Shown piece by piece: positions 18,259 through 26,390 of a stretch of DNA of 64,000 nucleotides. Position numbers and translations under genes: made by a program. The notes beneath the pieces are model-generated. The model saw nothing but the letters and a program-made list of their open reading frames with translations. It was not told the DNA's origin and did no database searches. Positions within the stretch are counted from its first letter, which is position 1; each line of letters begins with the position of its first letter. The DNA lies in NCBI RefSeq assembly GCF_002295065.1, contig NZ_NSGG01000003.1, positions 124,001-188,000 on the forward strand, in the 5' to 3' direction. Origin of the DNA: Mesorhizobium sp. WSM3859. GTDB lineage: Bacteria > Pseudomonadota > Alphaproteobacteria > Rhizobiales > Rhizobiaceae.

Positions 18259-18279
18259 GAAGATTTGTACCGGTAGAAC
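18244..18279. repeat. 18-bp tandem duplication over the cfa stop codon
   Basis: The unit GATTTGTACCGGTAAGAA (18244-18261) is followed directly by GATTTGTACCGGTAGAAC (18262-18279). Both copies carry an in-frame stop (TAA at 18256-18258, TAG at 18274-18276), so loss of the first stop would add only six residues. Confidence 0.8.
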
Positions 18280-18296
18280 CTGCAATGCAGCCTGCT

Positions 18297-19044
18297 TCAG
18301 TCCACGAAACGGATCGGCGCGCCGACCGCGACCCCGCGCCGGCCGGTCGACGGTGCAGTAGACGCCGAGATTGTGGGCGTTGTGGCGCACCAGATTGCGC
18401 AGGATGCCGGGATCAGTGTCGAAGCCGTCCTGCGCGATGATGGTGAAGCCACAGCGGCGGCAGGGTTCGGAGACGGTGAGCTCGAGATCGCCCACCGCGA
18501 GCTTCCTGCCGATCCATTCGGTCTCCGGGAAGGCGCCCTCGACCGGCGCCATGTCGACGACGATGTTGGGGCGGAAACGGCGCGGATCGGGCGTGCCCTC
18601 GGGATGCAACGCCCTCGGCCTGGCGATCGAGGCGGTGGTGAGCAGATGGATGGGCGCCTTGGCATAGCGGGCTTCGGTCAGCGGGCCGGCATAGCCGGGC
18701 GCCGCGTTCTCAGCGCCGAACGGACGGATGGAGGCCACGAAGCCGAGAAAGGCTGAAACTGCCCGATCGCTTTCCGGATCGGGCGCCGGCTGCCAGCCGC
18801 CGCCGGGCACGGCGACTTCCAGCCGCCGGTCTCCGGTCAGCCTAGCGCGGATCAGCGGCACCTTGTGCCATCTGGCTTCGCGATCCGGGCGGGCGATTTC
18901 GCCGTCGGAAGCGTCGACCAGTCCGAACAGCCGGTCGCCGTCAACGGTCTTCAGCCCGACCGTAATAGCATCGAGCCGCTCGCCGGCGAGCGAACTCGCC
19001 GGATAGCGCCAGAGCTGGCTGACGGTGCCGAGTTCGCCGGTCAT
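18297..19044 (-). CDS. MOSC-domain protein, frameshifted near the C-terminus
   Basis: A MOSC-domain protein with an N-terminal beta-barrel (VSQLWRYPASSLAGERLDAI) and the conserved Cys of the core (SEPCRRCGFTIIAQDGFDTD); relatives bind molybdenum cofactor sulfur or act in molybdenum-enzyme pathways. The frame reads well to HNLGVYCTVDRPAR, then runs on without a stop into sequence antisense to cfa. Removing one base from the CCCC run at 18332-18335 (GGGG on the coding strand) restores a normal ending, VAVGAPIRFVD, with TGA at 18297-18299, giving about 248 residues. Either a real frameshift or a one-base assembly error. The start ATG overlaps the acs stop (TAATG), so translation is coupled to acs. 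Confidence 0.82.
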
Positions 19045-20999
19045 TAGCCCTTCTTGTTCTGGCGGTTGGCGACGAGGTCGTCGACCACGGCCGGATCGGC
19101 CAGCGTCGAGGTGTCGCCCAGCGAACCGAAATCGTCCTCGGCGATCTTGCGCAGGATGCGGCGCATGATCTTGCCAGAACGGGTTTTCGGCAGGCCGGGC
19201 GCGAATTGGATCTTGTCCGGCGTGGCGATGGCGCCGATCTCCTTGCGGACATGGGCGACGAGTTCCTTGCGCAGGTCCTCGCTCGATTGGGTGCCGGCCA
19301 TCAGCGTCACATAGCAGTAGATGCCCTGCCCCTTGATGTCGTGCGGATAGCCGACGACCGCGGCTTCGGAAACCTTGTCGTGGCTGACCAGCGCCGACTC
19401 GACCTCGGCCGTGCCCATGCGGTGGCCGGAGACGTTGATGACGTCGTCGACGCGGCCGGTGATCCAGTAATAGCCGTCGGCGTCACGGCGGCAGCCGTCG
19501 CCGGTGAAGTACTTGCCTTTGTAGGTCGAGAAATAGGTCTGCACGAACCGCTCGTGGTCGCCATAGACGGTGCGCATCTGGCCAGGCCAGGAATCGATGA
19601 TGCAGAGATTCCCGTCGGCGGCTCCTTCCAGCACCTTGCCTTCGCCGTCGACCAGCTGCGGCTGGACGCCGAAGAAGGGGCGCGTGGCCGAGCCGGCCTT
19701 GAGGTCGGTGGCGCCCGGCAGCGGCGTGATCAGGATGCCGCCGGTTTCGGTCTGCCACCAGGTGTCGACGATCGGCCTCTTGCCGTTGCCGACGACGTTG
19801 AAATACCATTCCCAGGCCTCCGGATTGATCGGCTCGCCGACCGTGCCCAGCACGCGCAGCGACTTGCGCGAGGTCTTCTTCACATGGCTGTCGCCGGCGC
19901 CCATCAGCGCGCGCAGCGCCGTCGGCGCGGTGTAGAAGATGTTGACGTTGTGCTTGTCGATGACTTCCCAGAAACGCGACTGCGACGGGTAGTTCGGAAC
20001 GCCCTCGAACATCAGCGTCGTGGCGCCGTTGGCCAGAGGTCCGTAGACAATATAGCTGTGGCCCGTGACCCAGCCGACATCGGCCGTGCACCAGTAGATG
20101 TCGCCGTCATGGTAATCGAACACATATTGGTGGGTCATCGAGGCATAGACGAGATAGCCGGCGGTGGTGTGCAGCACGCCCTTCGGCTTGCCGGTCGAGC
20201 CCGAAGTGTAGAGGATGAACAGCGGATCCTCCGCCTTCATCTTCTCCGGTTTGCAGTCGGCCTTAACGGTCGCCGCCTCGTCATGGTACCAGACGTCGCG
20301 GCCCGGCACCCAACCGGTCTTGCCGCCGGTGCGGCGCACCACCACGACCTTCTCGACCTTGGTGCCGGCCTTTGCGGCGATGTCGATCGCCTTGTCGGTG
20401 TTGTCCTTGAGTGGGATCGGCTTGCCGCCGCGCAGGCCCTCGTCGGCGGTGACGACGACGGTCGACTTGCAGTCGTCGATGCGGCCGGCCAGCGCGTCGG
20501 GCGAGAAGCCGCCGAAGACGACCGAATGGATGGCGCCGATCCGCGTGCAGGCCAGCATCGCATAAGCCGTTTCCGGGATCATCGGCATGTAGATGGTGAC
20601 GCGATCGCCCTTCTTGACGCCGTGTTTCTTCAGCACGTTGGCGAAGCGGCAGACATGCGCGTGGAGCTCGTTGTAGGTGATCTTCCTGTCGTCGTAAGGG
20701 TTGTCGCCCTCCCAGATGATCGCGGTCTGGTCGCCGCGCTTCTTCAGGTGCCGGTCGATGCAGTTGTAGGAGACGTTGGTCAGACCGTCCTCGAACCACT
20801 TGATCGAGACCTTGCCGTCGAACGAGGTGTTCTTGACCTTCGTGAAAGGCTTGAACCAGTCGATGCGCTTGCCGTGCTTGCCCCAGAATTTGTCCGGGTT
20901 CTTCACGCTGTCGGTATACCATTTGAGGTAGGTGTCGTTGTCGATCAACGCGTTCTTCTTCCACGCCGGCTGGACGCGGTGGACATGCACATCGGACAT
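19044..20999 (-). CDS. acs: Acetyl-CoA synthetase (acetate-CoA ligase)
   Basis: This cytosolic enzyme activates acetate to acetyl-CoA through an acetyl-adenylate. The 651 residues match E. coli Acs in length. Motifs seen are the N-terminal [20 protein letters not shown], the AMP-binding P-loop-like [11 protein letters not shown], the [11 protein letters not shown] and [20 protein letters not shown] segments, and the C-terminal [10 protein letters not shown] with the lysine that is acetylated in well-studied homologues. ATG 20999 follows GGGAGGAAAG; the longer frame to 21191 is not supported. A MOSC gene is coupled downstream, and a candidate promoter lies upstream at 21079-21106. Confidence 0.98.
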   Translation of the reverse strand: MSDVHVHRVQPAWKKNALIDNDTYLKWYTDSVKNPDKFWGKHGKRIDWFKPFTKVKNTSFDGKVSIKWFEDGLTNVSYNCIDRHLKKRGDQTAIIWEGDNPYDDRKITYNELHAHVCRFANVLKKHGVKKGDRVTIYMPMIPETAYAMLACTRIGAIHSVVFGGFSPDALAGRIDDCKSTVVVTADEGLRGGKPIPLKDNTDKAIDIAAKAGTKVEKVVVVRRTGGKTGWVPGRDVWYHDEAATVKADCKPEKMKAEDPLFILYTSGSTGKPKGVLHTTAGYLVYASMTHQYVFDYHDGDIYWCTADVGWVTGHSYIVYGPLANGATTLMFEGVPNYPSQSRFWEVIDKHNVNIFYTAPTALRALMGAGDSHVKKTSRKSLRVLGTVGEPINPEAWEWYFNVVGNGKRPIVDTWWQTETGGILITPLPGATDLKAGSATRPFFGVQPQLVDGEGKVLEGAADGNLCIIDSWPGQMRTVYGDHERFVQTYFSTYKGKYFTGDGCRRDADGYYWITGRVDDVINVSGHRMGTAEVESALVSHDKVSEAAVVGYPHDIKGQGIYCYVTLMAGTQSSEDLRKELVAHVRKEIGAIATPDKIQFAPGLPKTRSGKIMRRILRKIAEDDFGSLGDTSTLADPAVVDDLVANRQNKKG

Positions 21000-21304
21000 T
21001 TCTTGCTTTCCTCCCAAACCACTCCACCGGCTTGAGCCGCCAGCGGCATCGCGGCAAAACGGCCGCGAATTCGCGGGCATTATTAACAGTTCCGCGGCGA
21101 CGGCAACATTAGACGTTGGATTCGCGTGGCGGGATGACGCAGGGGCAATGCGAAACACTGTCAGCACTCGCTGCCCGTCGCTGCTAACCAACTGTTTTAA
21201 TGATGGAAAACTCGCCTCGGAGGTGCTAAAATCAATAGACAGTTAAGCAACTGAGCGCAGACTCGGACGTTGGGAGGAAAGGAGATCGACCGTTAGGGGC
21301 TGCA
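21000..21304. other. Divergent intergenic region between acs and usg
   Basis: The 305 bp contain no ORF of note. On the acs side it holds the promoter candidate described separately and a perfect 14-bp palindrome CCGCGAATTCGCGG at 21063-21076. On the usg side there is a purine-rich stretch GGGAGGAAAGGAG (about 21273-21285), too far from ATG 21305 to be its ribosome site, and AGGGG at about 21294-21298, which is nearer. Confidence 0.6.
21079..21106 (-). promoter_or_regulatory. Candidate acs promoter with adjacent 14-bp palindrome
   Basis: On the minus strand TTGCCG (21106-21101) and AATAAT (21084-21079) are separated by 16 bp. The perfect palindrome CCGCGAATTCGCGG (21063-21076) lies just downstream, where the transcription start would be expected, and could be an operator. 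Its GC-rich form also makes a chance palindrome possible. Confidence 0.35.
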
Positions 21305-21577
21305 ATGAGCGATCATTCCGAATTGGACCTTATGCTCAGGGGCTATGGGCTGACCACGGCCAAAATTCTCTATCACTTCCCGGACCATCCGCATCTCTTG
21401 CAGAGCTACATCTGGCAGGACTACGACATAGCGCCGGCGTTCCCGGTGCTGATCCGCTTCATCGAGTTCTGGAAGACCAAGCTCGACGGACCGCTGCATT
21501 CGGTGACGTACACGCATCACAAGCTGATCGCGCCGAATGAGTGGCGGAAGGTGGATGGGGAGTTTCTGGTGCACTAA
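21305..21577 (+). CDS. usg: Usg family protein
   Basis: A 90-residue protein matching the alphaproteobacterial Usg-like family: LRGYGLTTAKILYHFPDHPH, LQSYIWQDYDIAPAFPVL, FIEFWKTKLDGPLHSV and HHKLIAPNEWRKVDGEF. The family is widespread in alphaproteobacteria; its name comes from a position next to tryptophan genes in Caulobacter, but no biochemical role is established. Here it is a lone gene, divergent from acs. The stop TAA (21575-21577) touches a palindromic repeat that separates it from the convergent lacI-type gene. Confidence 0.92.
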   Translation: MSDHSELDLMLRGYGLTTAKILYHFPDHPHLLQSYIWQDYDIAPAFPVLIRFIEFWKTKLDGPLHSVTYTHHKLIAPNEWRKVDGEFLVH

Positions 21578-21626
21578 TGCATGTCGCCCAAAAGTGCGCA
21601 GCGGTTTTGGGACAACGACATGCATA
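21578..21626. repeat. Palindromic intergenic repeat unit
   Basis: A 49-bp element with inverted ends TGCATGTCG...CGACATGCA and an inner imperfect pair CCCAAAA/TTTTGGG. It begins directly after the usg stop codon. Elements of this form are frequent in Rhizobiales intergenic regions. Confidence 0.7.
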
Positions 21627-21638
21627 AAAACAACAACC

Positions 21639-21680
21639 TAAAGCGCGTCGCATGAGGCCGTTCAGACGCGACGCGCTTTA
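21639..21680. terminator. Hairpin between convergent usg and lacI-type genes
   Basis: A perfect 12-bp stem, TAAAGCGCGTCG (21639-21650) against CGACGCGCTTTA (21669-21680), with an 18-nt loop. It has A/T ends on both sides and lies between two convergent genes, so it may end transcription in both directions. It also looks like a dispersed Rhizobiales repeat. Confidence 0.6.
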
Positions 21681-21697
21681 GCGCACGCCTCCGCAAT

Positions 21698-22750
21698 CTA
21701 GCCGCGGGGCTGCGCGGTCGAGTCTCGGACCACGAGTTCGACCGGCATGACGATCTGCTTCGGGGAGGCGTTTGCGAGCACCATTTCGGCGGCAAGCCGG
21801 CCCTTTCCGACGATGTCGTGCGCTACGGTCGTGAGTGGAGGCGTGGTGCGTGCAGATGCTGCGGTGCCGTCGAAGCCCACGACCGATACATGCTCCGGTA
21901 CGCTTATGCCACGACGAACCGCTTCATCAAGCACGGAGATTGCCTGCCAATCCGACATGGTCAGGATCGCCGTCGCGTCCGGAGCCCGATCGAACACTAC
22001 AGCTCCGGCGGTAGGGTCCCCGGGAATGGTTTCAATAATGGGAACATCGTCGATCGATAGTTGAGCCTCCGCCAAGCCGGTGGCGAAACCCTCAAGCCTT
22101 TCATAATCAAGTGCAAATCCCGCAGTAATCGCATGCTTACGGCTGCCAGGCATATGGACGATCGGCGGTCCGGCTGTGCGCCGGACGGACAGGATGGCGA
22201 AATTCCGGTGCCCAAGATCGGTCAGGTGCCGGACGGCAATCAGTGCGCCACTCCTGCCGTCGATCCGGATCGAGTTGATGTCTTGGCCGGCGCTTTCGAG
22301 GATTACGAAGGGTAGGCGCCGGCGCCTCGCCGAGCCGACTAGATCGATATCAACGCTGTGGCCGAGGATAAAGCCGTCAACCAGGGCGTCCCTGATGGTG
22401 GAGGTGCGCGACTCGTCCATACCATTGACCAGGCTGAGCGTTACGCCGGCCTCATCGCAGGCGAGCGAAACCCCCAGCACCAGTTCTCGAAGGTATGGGC
22501 TTCTCATCATGTCGGCGATGGCATAGGCACCTGGCGGCATCAACCCGATAGCGTTGAACTTGCCGTCACGCAGCACTCGTCCTCTAGGATCGGGACCATC
22601 GTAGCCGAGCTGGCGCGCCGCGGCCTCGACGCGCTCGCGTACATCGGACCGCACCAGCTCTGGATGATTGAAGACGTTGGAGACGGTGCCGCGGGAAACT
22701 CCGGCGACCTTTCCGACATCAGCCAGGGTTGGCATCTTTGAAAGGCTCAT
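21698..22750 (-). CDS. LacI-family transcriptional regulator
   Basis: A regulator of about 350 residues. The N-terminal helix-turn-helix and hinge are seen in LADVGKVAGVSRGTVSNVFN, with NHPELVRSDVRERVEAAARQ following, then a periplasmic-binding-protein-like effector domain (FNAIGLMPPGAYAIADMM, VRHLTDLGHRNFAIL, VSVVGFDGTAASARTTPPLT, LVVRDSTAQPRG). Start choice is uncertain: ATG 22750 lies 2 nt from GGAGGG, TTG 22759 is also in frame, and ATG 22735 begins at MPTLADV. Two identical 14-bp operators upstream at 22772-22785 and 22827-22840 suggest control of the divergent MoaF-like/cupin genes and of itself. The ligand is probably a sugar or related metabolite, not determinable. Confidence 0.92.
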   Translation of the reverse strand: MSLSKMPTLADVGKVAGVSRGTVSNVFNHPELVRSDVRERVEAAARQLGYDGPDPRGRVLRDGKFNAIGLMPPGAYAIADMMRSPYLRELVLGVSLACDEAGVTLSLVNGMDESRTSTIRDALVDGFILGHSVDIDLVGSARRRRLPFVILESAGQDINSIRIDGRSGALIAVRHLTDLGHRNFAILSVRRTAGPPIVHMPGSRKHAITAGFALDYERLEGFATGLAEAQLSIDDVPIIETIPGDPTAGAVVFDRAPDATAILTMSDWQAISVLDEAVRRGISVPEHVSVVGFDGTAASARTTPPLTTVAHDIVGKGRLAAEMVLANASPKQIVMPVELVVRDSTAQPRG

Positions 22751-22771
22751 TCCCTCCAATTAGGCGTCTTT

Positions 22772-22785
22772 TTGGAGCGTTCCAA
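22772..22785. promoter_or_regulatory. LacI-type operator 1
   Basis: TTGGAGCGTTCCAA, a near-perfect palindrome with a central CG as usual for LacI-family sites. The identical sequence occurs at 22827-22840, with 55 bp between the two starts (about five helical turns), suitable for binding on one DNA face. This copy lies upstream of the plus-strand -35 and close to the regulator's own start, so it could also repress the regulator gene. Confidence 0.7.
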
Positions 22786-22793
22786 GTTTTTTC

Positions 22794-22822
22794 TTGACTC
22801 AGCATGCAAAAAAGCAGATTTT
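22794..22822 (+). promoter_or_regulatory. Candidate promoter for the MoaF-like/cupin genes
   Basis: TTGACT (22794-22799) and GATTTT (22817-22822) are separated by 17 bp. The expected start near 22829 falls inside operator 2, so repressor binding there would block transcription. The -10 match is poor, which leaves the exact position uncertain. Confidence 0.45.
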
Positions 22823-22826
22823 GTGC

Positions 22827-22840
22827 TTGGAGCGTTCCAA
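22827..22840. promoter_or_regulatory. LacI-type operator 2
   Basis: A second identical TTGGAGCGTTCCAA, placed over the expected transcription start of the plus-strand genes and about 90 bp before the MoaF-like start codon. Confidence 0.7.
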
Positions 22841-22928
22841 ACAGCAGAATTAGCCGTGTTTTTGCATTTCGTGCCTTGAAGAGGCGCGTGAGCTTGCCGT
22901 GTGCGCCGACTTACCAACGGAGGATGTG

Positions 22929-23258
22929 ATGGCTACCATCAATGGTATTCCGACCTCGCTGGTCGGGAAGTGTTTCGACTGCGTATTCGGCCCGTTCGTG
23001 CCGAGACTGACGGTTCTTTCGCCGACGGAGCTGCGCGTGCAGGCGACGATCGGTGACACGGAAATCGACGAGGTGGTGAAGAACGATCTGACAGCCGTGC
23101 GTCCAGATGTCTTCATTATGAGTTGGGCCGAACAGAGCGGTAACTTCGTCGTGCAAGTCCAGGATCACGAGAACAAGGTCGTTCACAATTATGCTCGGTT
23201 GGCGGATGGGCAGATCTTCTGCGCGCAAGGTGCGATCCAACCAGTGACGGCGGTTTGA
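22929..23258 (+). CDS. MoaF-related small protein
   Basis: A 109-residue protein without signal peptide or membrane segment. The pattern GKCFDCVFGP, then RPDVFIMSWAEQSGNFVVQV and QDHENKVVHNYARLADG fits the MoaF-related beta-barrel (lipocalin-like) domain as I remember it; MoaF itself is linked to molybdenum cofactor metabolism, but the function of short relatives is unknown. ATG 22929 is chosen because GGAGG (22919-22923) lies 5 nt upstream; ATG 22924 is out of frame and the in-frame upstream start at 22899 has no ribosome site. It is the first gene after the LacI-controlled promoter and is followed by a cupin gene 89 nt downstream. Confidence 0.7.
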   Translation: MATINGIPTSLVGKCFDCVFGPFVPRLTVLSPTELRVQATIGDTEIDEVVKNDLTAVRPDVFIMSWAEQSGNFVVQVQDHENKVVHNYARLADGQIFCAQGAIQPVTAV

Positions 23259-23347
23259 CATCGACCGACTGTTAGAGCTGCCGACCCACGCCATACAGGA
23301 CAAATAGGCCGCCCATCAAAACATGGGTGGCACCGACGGAGGAGAAC

Positions 23348-23743
23348 ATGGCCATGACGACCGGTAACATCAACCAGATCGATCCAGCGCAATGGGATCC
23401 AGCGCTCGATGCGGTTGCGGCCGCGCCTGCCAATCACAAAGTACTCTTCGAGAATGACAATTTGCGAGTGCTAGAGGTTACGTTGCAAGCTGAAGAGGAA
23501 GAACCGGTTCACCACCATCGCTGGCCTTCTGTCTTCGTCTTCGACTCCGTTGGCGGGCCGATCCATGATATTTCCCCAGATGGCACCGTGCTGCCGGACA
23601 ATCGCGACGTGATCCGGGCGGTTGAAGCGTGGGATGGCAAAGGGTGTTTGGTTGTCCATCCGATGGCCCCGCAGCCGGCCGGACGAGTGCTCAACAAAAG
23701 CGGCAAGCTCGTCCATGGCATCCGGATCGAGATGAAGCGCTAG
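23348..23743 (+). CDS. Cupin-like small protein
   Basis: A 131-residue protein whose central part resembles an RmlC-type cupin: NLRVLEVTLQAEEEEPVHHH supplies a His cluster (HHH) and a Glu typical of a metal-binding cupin motif 1, followed by WPSVFVFDSVGGPIHDI. The second motif is weak. Such proteins bind small ligands or act as isomerases or oxygenases; nothing more specific can be said. ATG 23348 follows GGAGGAGAAC; GTG 23327 is in frame but without a ribosome site. Probably co-transcribed with the MoaF-like gene under LacI-type control. Confidence 0.72.
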   Translation: MAMTTGNINQIDPAQWDPALDAVAAAPANHKVLFENDNLRVLEVTLQAEEEEPVHHHRWPSVFVFDSVGGPIHDISPDGTVLPDNRDVIRAVEAWDGKGCLVVHPMAPQPAGRVLNKSGKLVHGIRIEMKR

Positions 23744-23811
23744 TCTCGGGGTTGGGCGCGCGCTTTACGGCCGGTGCGAAGAAGATGCACGGTCGTTGCG
23801 CGCGCCGCTTC

Positions 23812-23940
23812 GAATGCCAGGCAAGCCTTGACGCAGAAGGGTTCTATGCGGCGTTGGGCTTCCGATCGGTGAAGCGGATCGAAGTGCGAATTGGCTCGGG
23901 GCCCATGCTGCCTTGCATTCTGATAGAACGGGCCATTTGA
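23812..23940 (+). pseudogene. C-terminal remnant of a GNAT acetyltransferase
   Basis: In one frame the sequence reads SLDAEGFYAALGFRSVKRIE, then an ending of the form PMLPCILIERAI with TGA at 23938-23940. AExFYxxLGF followed by a beta strand and the terminal M/ER-type ending is the usual C-terminus of GNAT N-acetyltransferases. No matching N-terminal or acetyl-CoA-binding part (QxxGxG/A) is found upstream; the upstream frame is antisense-like cupin sequence. I infer a decayed gene. Exact left limit is unclear. Confidence 0.55.
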
Positions 23941-23949
23941 AGAAAACGG

Positions 23950-24984
23950 TCAGACCGCCGGCGGGTTCAGCCGGGCAAAACCTTCCTGTCGGCGATAGGG
24001 GAAATACGGGTAAGGTGCCGTCATCGCGCTTGCTTCATCGAGCGCCTTGATCTGCTCGGGCGTCAGCGCCCAGCCGACGGCGTCGAGGTTCTGCCGCAGC
24101 TGCTCCTCGTTGCGCGCTCCGATGATCACCGATGACACGGTCGGCCGCTGCAGGAGCCAGTTGATGGCGACCTGCGGCACGGTTTTGCCGGTTTCGGCCG
24201 CGACCGCCTCCAGCGCGTCGACCACCTTGAAAAGATGCTCGTCCTCGACCGGCGGCCCGAAATCAGCGGTGCCGTGCAGCCGGCTCTTTTCCGGCAAGGG
24301 CTGGCCGCGACGGATCTTGCCGGTCAGCCGGCCCCAGCCGAGCGGGCTCCACACCAGGGCGCCGACGCCCTGGTCGAGGCCGAGCGGCATCAGCTCCCAC
24401 TCATAGTCGCGGCCGACCAGCGAATAATAGACCTGATGCGCGACGTAGCGCGGGTAGCCGTGCCTGTCGGCCAGGCCGAGCGACTTCATCACCTGCCAGC
24501 CGGAGAAATTGGAGACGCCGGCATAGCGCAGCTTGCCCGAGCGCACGAGGTCGTCGAGCGTCGACAGCACCTCCTCGACCGGCGTCGAGGCGTCGAAGGC
24601 GTGAAGCTGCAGCAAGTCGATGTAGTCTGTGCCGAGGCGCTTCAACGCCGCGTCGACGGAGCGGATCAGGCGCGAGCGCGACGAGCCCCAGTCGGCCGGA
24701 CCGTCGCCCATCGGCAGCGAAGTCTTGGTCGAGATCAGCACCGCGTCACGGCGCCCCTTGATCGCCTGGCCAAGCACCTCCTCCGATGCGCCGTTGGAAT
24801 AGACATCGGCCGTGTCGAAAAGATTGACGCCAGCCTCCAGGCAGATGTCGACCAGGCGGCGCGCTTCCTGGGCGTCGCTGTTGCCCCAATGGCCGAAGAG
24901 CGGGCCGGAGCCGCCAAAAGTTCCGGCGCCGAAGGAAAGCGCCGGCACCTTCAGGCCGGAGGCGCCGAGAGATCGATAGTCCAT
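23950..24984 (-). CDS. Aldo/keto reductase
   Basis: A 344-residue NADPH-dependent TIM-barrel oxidoreductase. It starts MDYRSLGASGLKVPALSFGA and carries the catalytic region VNLFDTADVYSNGASEEVLG (Asp, Tyr), the Lys in VLISTKTSL, the His of DLLQLHAF, and the cofactor-binding IIGARNEEQLRQNL near the C-terminus. It resembles the YghZ/Tas-like branch; the substrate is unknown. The start is ATG 24984; the longer upstream frame belongs to the antisense of the MFS gene. It lies 40 nt downstream of an MFS exporter on the same strand and may form an operon with it. Confidence 0.93.
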   Translation of the reverse strand: MDYRSLGASGLKVPALSFGAGTFGGSGPLFGHWGNSDAQEARRLVDICLEAGVNLFDTADVYSNGASEEVLGQAIKGRRDAVLISTKTSLPMGDGPADWGSSRSRLIRSVDAALKRLGTDYIDLLQLHAFDASTPVEEVLSTLDDLVRSGKLRYAGVSNFSGWQVMKSLGLADRHGYPRYVAHQVYYSLVGRDYEWELMPLGLDQGVGALVWSPLGWGRLTGKIRRGQPLPEKSRLHGTADFGPPVEDEHLFKVVDALEAVAAETGKTVPQVAINWLLQRPTVSSVIIGARNEEQLRQNLDAVGWALTPEQIKALDEASAMTAPYPYFPYRRQEGFARLNPPAV

Positions 24985-25024
24985 GACTTTTCTCCTTGGG
25001 ATGTCGAAGGCGGAATTCAGCTGG

Positions 25025-26212
25025 TCAGCACTGCGCAGTGACCGGCTCGCCGATCGCTTGGCCGCGTTCGAGACGCAGCGCCGTGAGCACCACGCCGAGC
25101 GCGGCGATCGGCACCAGGCCGGCGACGAGGGGGACGGCGCCGAGGCCGGGGCCGTGATCGATGACGAAACCGCCGAGCCAGGCGCCGATGGCGTTGCCGA
25201 GATTGAAGGCGGCGATGTTGAAGGAGGAGGCCAGGCCTTGGCCGGCGCCTTTGGCCTTCTCCAGCACCCACATCTGCAGCGGCGCGACAGTGGCGAAGGC
25301 GGCAGCACCAAGCAGGCCCACGGCAATGATCGCCGTGACCGGCTGATGGATCGCCGCGGTCATGACGAACAGCACCACCGACAGCGCGACCAGCGTGCCG
25401 ACGACGGTCGGCACCAGGTGCCGGTCGGCGAGGCGTCCGCCGAGCAGGTTGCCGGCGACCAGCCCGCCGCCGAAGACAAGCAGGATCGGCGACACGGACG
25501 CTTCGGAAAAGCCGGTGACGCGGGTCAGGATCGGCGCCAGATAGGTGAAGGCGGCAAAGACGCCGACCCAGCTCAGCACCGTGGTCAACAGGCCAAGCAG
25601 CACCGCCCGGCGGCCGAGCACGGCGAGCGTGCCTTCGGAGCTTTCCTCCTCGTCCGCTGCGGCCGGTTCGTCGCGCGGCACGAGCAGCGCGATCACGGCA
25701 AAGGCGATGACGCCGACCAACGTGACGGCGAGGAAGGTGGAGCGCCAGCCATAGGCCTGGCCGAGCCAGGTGCCGAAAGGCACGCCGAGGATGTTGGCGA
25801 CGGTGAGGCCGGTGAACATCAGCGCGATGGCCGAGGCCTTCCGGTTGGGCGCGACAAGGCCGGTGGCGACGACCGAGCCGACGCCGAAGAAGGAGGCGTG
25901 GGCGAAGGCGGTGAGCACGCGGGCCGCCATCAGCGTCCAGTAGTCGGGCGCCAGCGCACAGGCGAGGTTGCCGACGGTGAAGACCACCATCAGGGCAAGC
26001 AGCAAGGTCTTGCGCGGCAGGCGGCCGGTCAAGGCGCCAAGCAGCGGCGCGCCGACAACCACACCCAGCGCATAGCCGGAAATGAGCAGGCCGGCGGCCG
26101 AGATCGAGACGCCGAGATCGGCGCTGACATCAAGCAGCAGGCCCATGATGACGAATTCGGTGACACCGATGCCGAAGGCACCGGCGGTGAGGGCATAGAG
26201 TGCAAGGGGCAT
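25025..26212 (-). CDS. MFS transporter, AraJ/YdhP-like DHA1 family
   Basis: A 395-residue inner-membrane permease with twelve hydrophobic segments. MPLALYALTAGAFGIGVTEF, the loop motif GRLPRKTLLLALM (motif A region) and VLTAFAHASFFGVGSVVATG are typical of the arabinose-efflux/multidrug DHA1 group. The central cytoplasmic loop is acidic (PAAADEEESSEG). The start is ATG 26212, directly at the first helix. It is divergent from a LysR-type regulator starting at 26391, which is the likely regulator, with a palindromic repeat in between. Probable role: export of a small metabolite or drug. Confidence 0.9.
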   Translation of the reverse strand: MPLALYALTAGAFGIGVTEFVIMGLLLDVSADLGVSISAAGLLISGYALGVVVGAPLLGALTGRLPRKTLLLALMVVFTVGNLACALAPDYWTLMAARVLTAFAHASFFGVGSVVATGLVAPNRKASAIALMFTGLTVANILGVPFGTWLGQAYGWRSTFLAVTLVGVIAFAVIALLVPRDEPAAADEEESSEGTLAVLGRRAVLLGLLTTVLSWVGVFAAFTYLAPILTRVTGFSEASVSPILLVFGGGLVAGNLLGGRLADRHLVPTVVGTLVALSVVLFVMTAAIHQPVTAIIAVGLLGAAAFATVAPLQMWVLEKAKGAGQGLASSFNIAAFNLGNAIGAWLGGFVIDHGPGLGAVPLVAGLVPIAALGVVLTALRLERGQAIGEPVTAQC

Positions 26213-26270
26213 GGCAGGATCCGTTTGGTGCTGAAGGACGCCAAGTCCCGCGCCCTGAATCTTTGCTGAT

Positions 26271-26312
26271 GCATGATCTTTCCCGAAAACCGGTTCCCAC
26301 TTTTCGGGATCA
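26271..26312. repeat. REP-like hairpin in the MFS/LysR intergenic region
   Basis: CCCGAAAA (26282-26289) pairs with TTTTCGGG (26301-26308), flanked by GATC boxes, inside a GCATGATCTTTCCCGAAAAC-type element that recurs in Rhizobiales. A related copy with longer matching ends lies at 46021-46092. Confidence 0.7.
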
Positions 26313-26390
26313 CGCACCGGGAAGATCGTGATCCGTCGAGCTGTGAACCAGGCTTGCATCAGGCATAATTTCTGTGAAATAGATTCATGA

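Noticed and set aside
17161..18296. MOSC protein extended to 627 residues
   Set aside because: The extra part is antisense to cfa and arises because a one-base shift at 18332-18335 removes the normal stop.
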